A stretch of DNA of 6,995 nt, taken from contig VMCP01000139.1 in the NCBI GenBank assembly GCA_008081305.1, positions 1-6,995 of the forward strand. Direction: 5' to 3'. This document shows positions 6,727 to 6,995 of the stretch, piece by piece. Positions within the stretch are counted from its first letter, which is position 1, and the number at the start of each line of letters is the position of its first letter. The notes beneath the pieces were generated by a model, which was not told the origin of the DNA, searched no databases, and was given only the letters and a program-made list of their open reading frames with translations. The stretch comes from Bacteroidota bacterium. GTDB lineage: Bacteria; Bacteroidota; Bacteroidia; NS11-12g; UBA955. Both the position numbers and the translations under genes were made by a program.

Positions 6727-6995
6727 ATGAAAATTATTTGGAAAGGCTTCGTTGGAGTTCTTTTGGTTGTGATGTTAACCTTGGAATCTTGCAGTCGAGA
6801 ACCCGTGAGCTGGGATGTTGAAAATGCATTTCCATTGTTTCACAGTTCCTTCTCTTTAGGAGATATCGATAATAAATATTTACGCTATGGTGCAAGTGAT
6901 ACGGGTTATCAGCTAGAGTATGAGAATAATGTTTATACCTATCGAATTGCTGATTTACAAGCTTCTGATACGGGAATAAACGAATCGTTTAATCT
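6727..6995 (+). CDS. Predicted lipoprotein of unknown function (N-terminal part, cut by window end)
   Basis: From ATG 6727 the frame is open to the window end for 89 complete codons. The N-terminus MKIIWKGFVGVLLVVMLTL followed by ESCSRE is a lipoprotein signal with Cys22 as the probable lipidated residue and Leu-Glu-Ser before it. After it come PVSWDVENAFPLFHSSFSLGDI and a segment with YLRYGASDTGYQLEYENNVYTYRI. The Cys, then PxSWD, then a Pro-Leu and a 'slgDi' stretch recall uncharacterised Bacteroidota lipoproteins from the cell envelope, but this is from memory and weak. The gene is the second of a probable pair with the small membrane protein upstream. It is too short for the ORF size limits used by simple scans because most of it lies outside the window. 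Confidence 0.75.
   Translation, partial: MKIIWKGFVGVLLVVMLTLESCSREPVSWDVENAFPLFHSSFSLGDIDNKYLRYGASDTGYQLEYENNVYTYRIADLQASDTGINESFN

Noticed and set aside
1..6995. A new multi-gene defence, secretion or mobile system
   Set aside because: The genes are housekeeping or single envelope proteins on alternating strands, with no transposase, integrase, nuclease-helicase pairing, direct-repeat array or attachment-site repeats visible.

Overview
The window looks like a chromosomal housekeeping stretch from a member of the Bacteroidota, probably a Flavobacteriales-type organism. The evidence is an outer-membrane barrel of the Bacteroidota 'putative porin' (Porin_10) type, a PolA of the Bacteroidota type, several short Cys-containing lipoprotein signals, AT-rich DNA, and two exact TAnnTTTG boxes, the -7 promoter element of this phylum. 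A genus cannot be named from the sequence alone. I see no mobile element, CRISPR array, tRNA, rRNA or defence system. No stretch longer than 300 bases lacks a gene.

Left part (1-1362): a possible C-terminal end of a membrane protein enters on the + strand and converges on a minus-strand gene for an AcpH-like (acyl-carrier-protein phosphodiesterase family) protein. That gene diverges from a plus-strand peptide-methionine (R)-S-oxide reductase, MsrB, which carries an N-terminal lipoprotein-type signal. Middle (1408-4170): polA, encoding a complete three-domain DNA polymerase I, lies 45 bases after msrB on the same strand. The 5' nuclease, proofreading exonuclease and polymerase residues are all present, and the interdomain linker carries a QKDLF pentapeptide resembling a sliding-clamp binding site. 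Right part (4167-6995): a minus-strand porin-like barrel gene converges on polA so tightly that both TAA stops are read from one TTAA palindrome. Divergent from it, a small four-helix membrane protein is followed 44 bases later by a lipoprotein cut by the window end.

Functionally this is a mixture rather than one pathway: DNA repair and replication (PolA), protein oxidation repair at the envelope (MsrB), outer-membrane transport (porin), and poorly characterised envelope proteins. The most unusual features concern gene expression. Four of the six confidently placed genes have no usable ATG start. Two of those (the AcpH-like gene and the small membrane protein gene) show the same layout, TAnnTTTG, then ATAY, then GTG, which would put transcription start on or next to the start codon. 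No new multi-gene system is evident.
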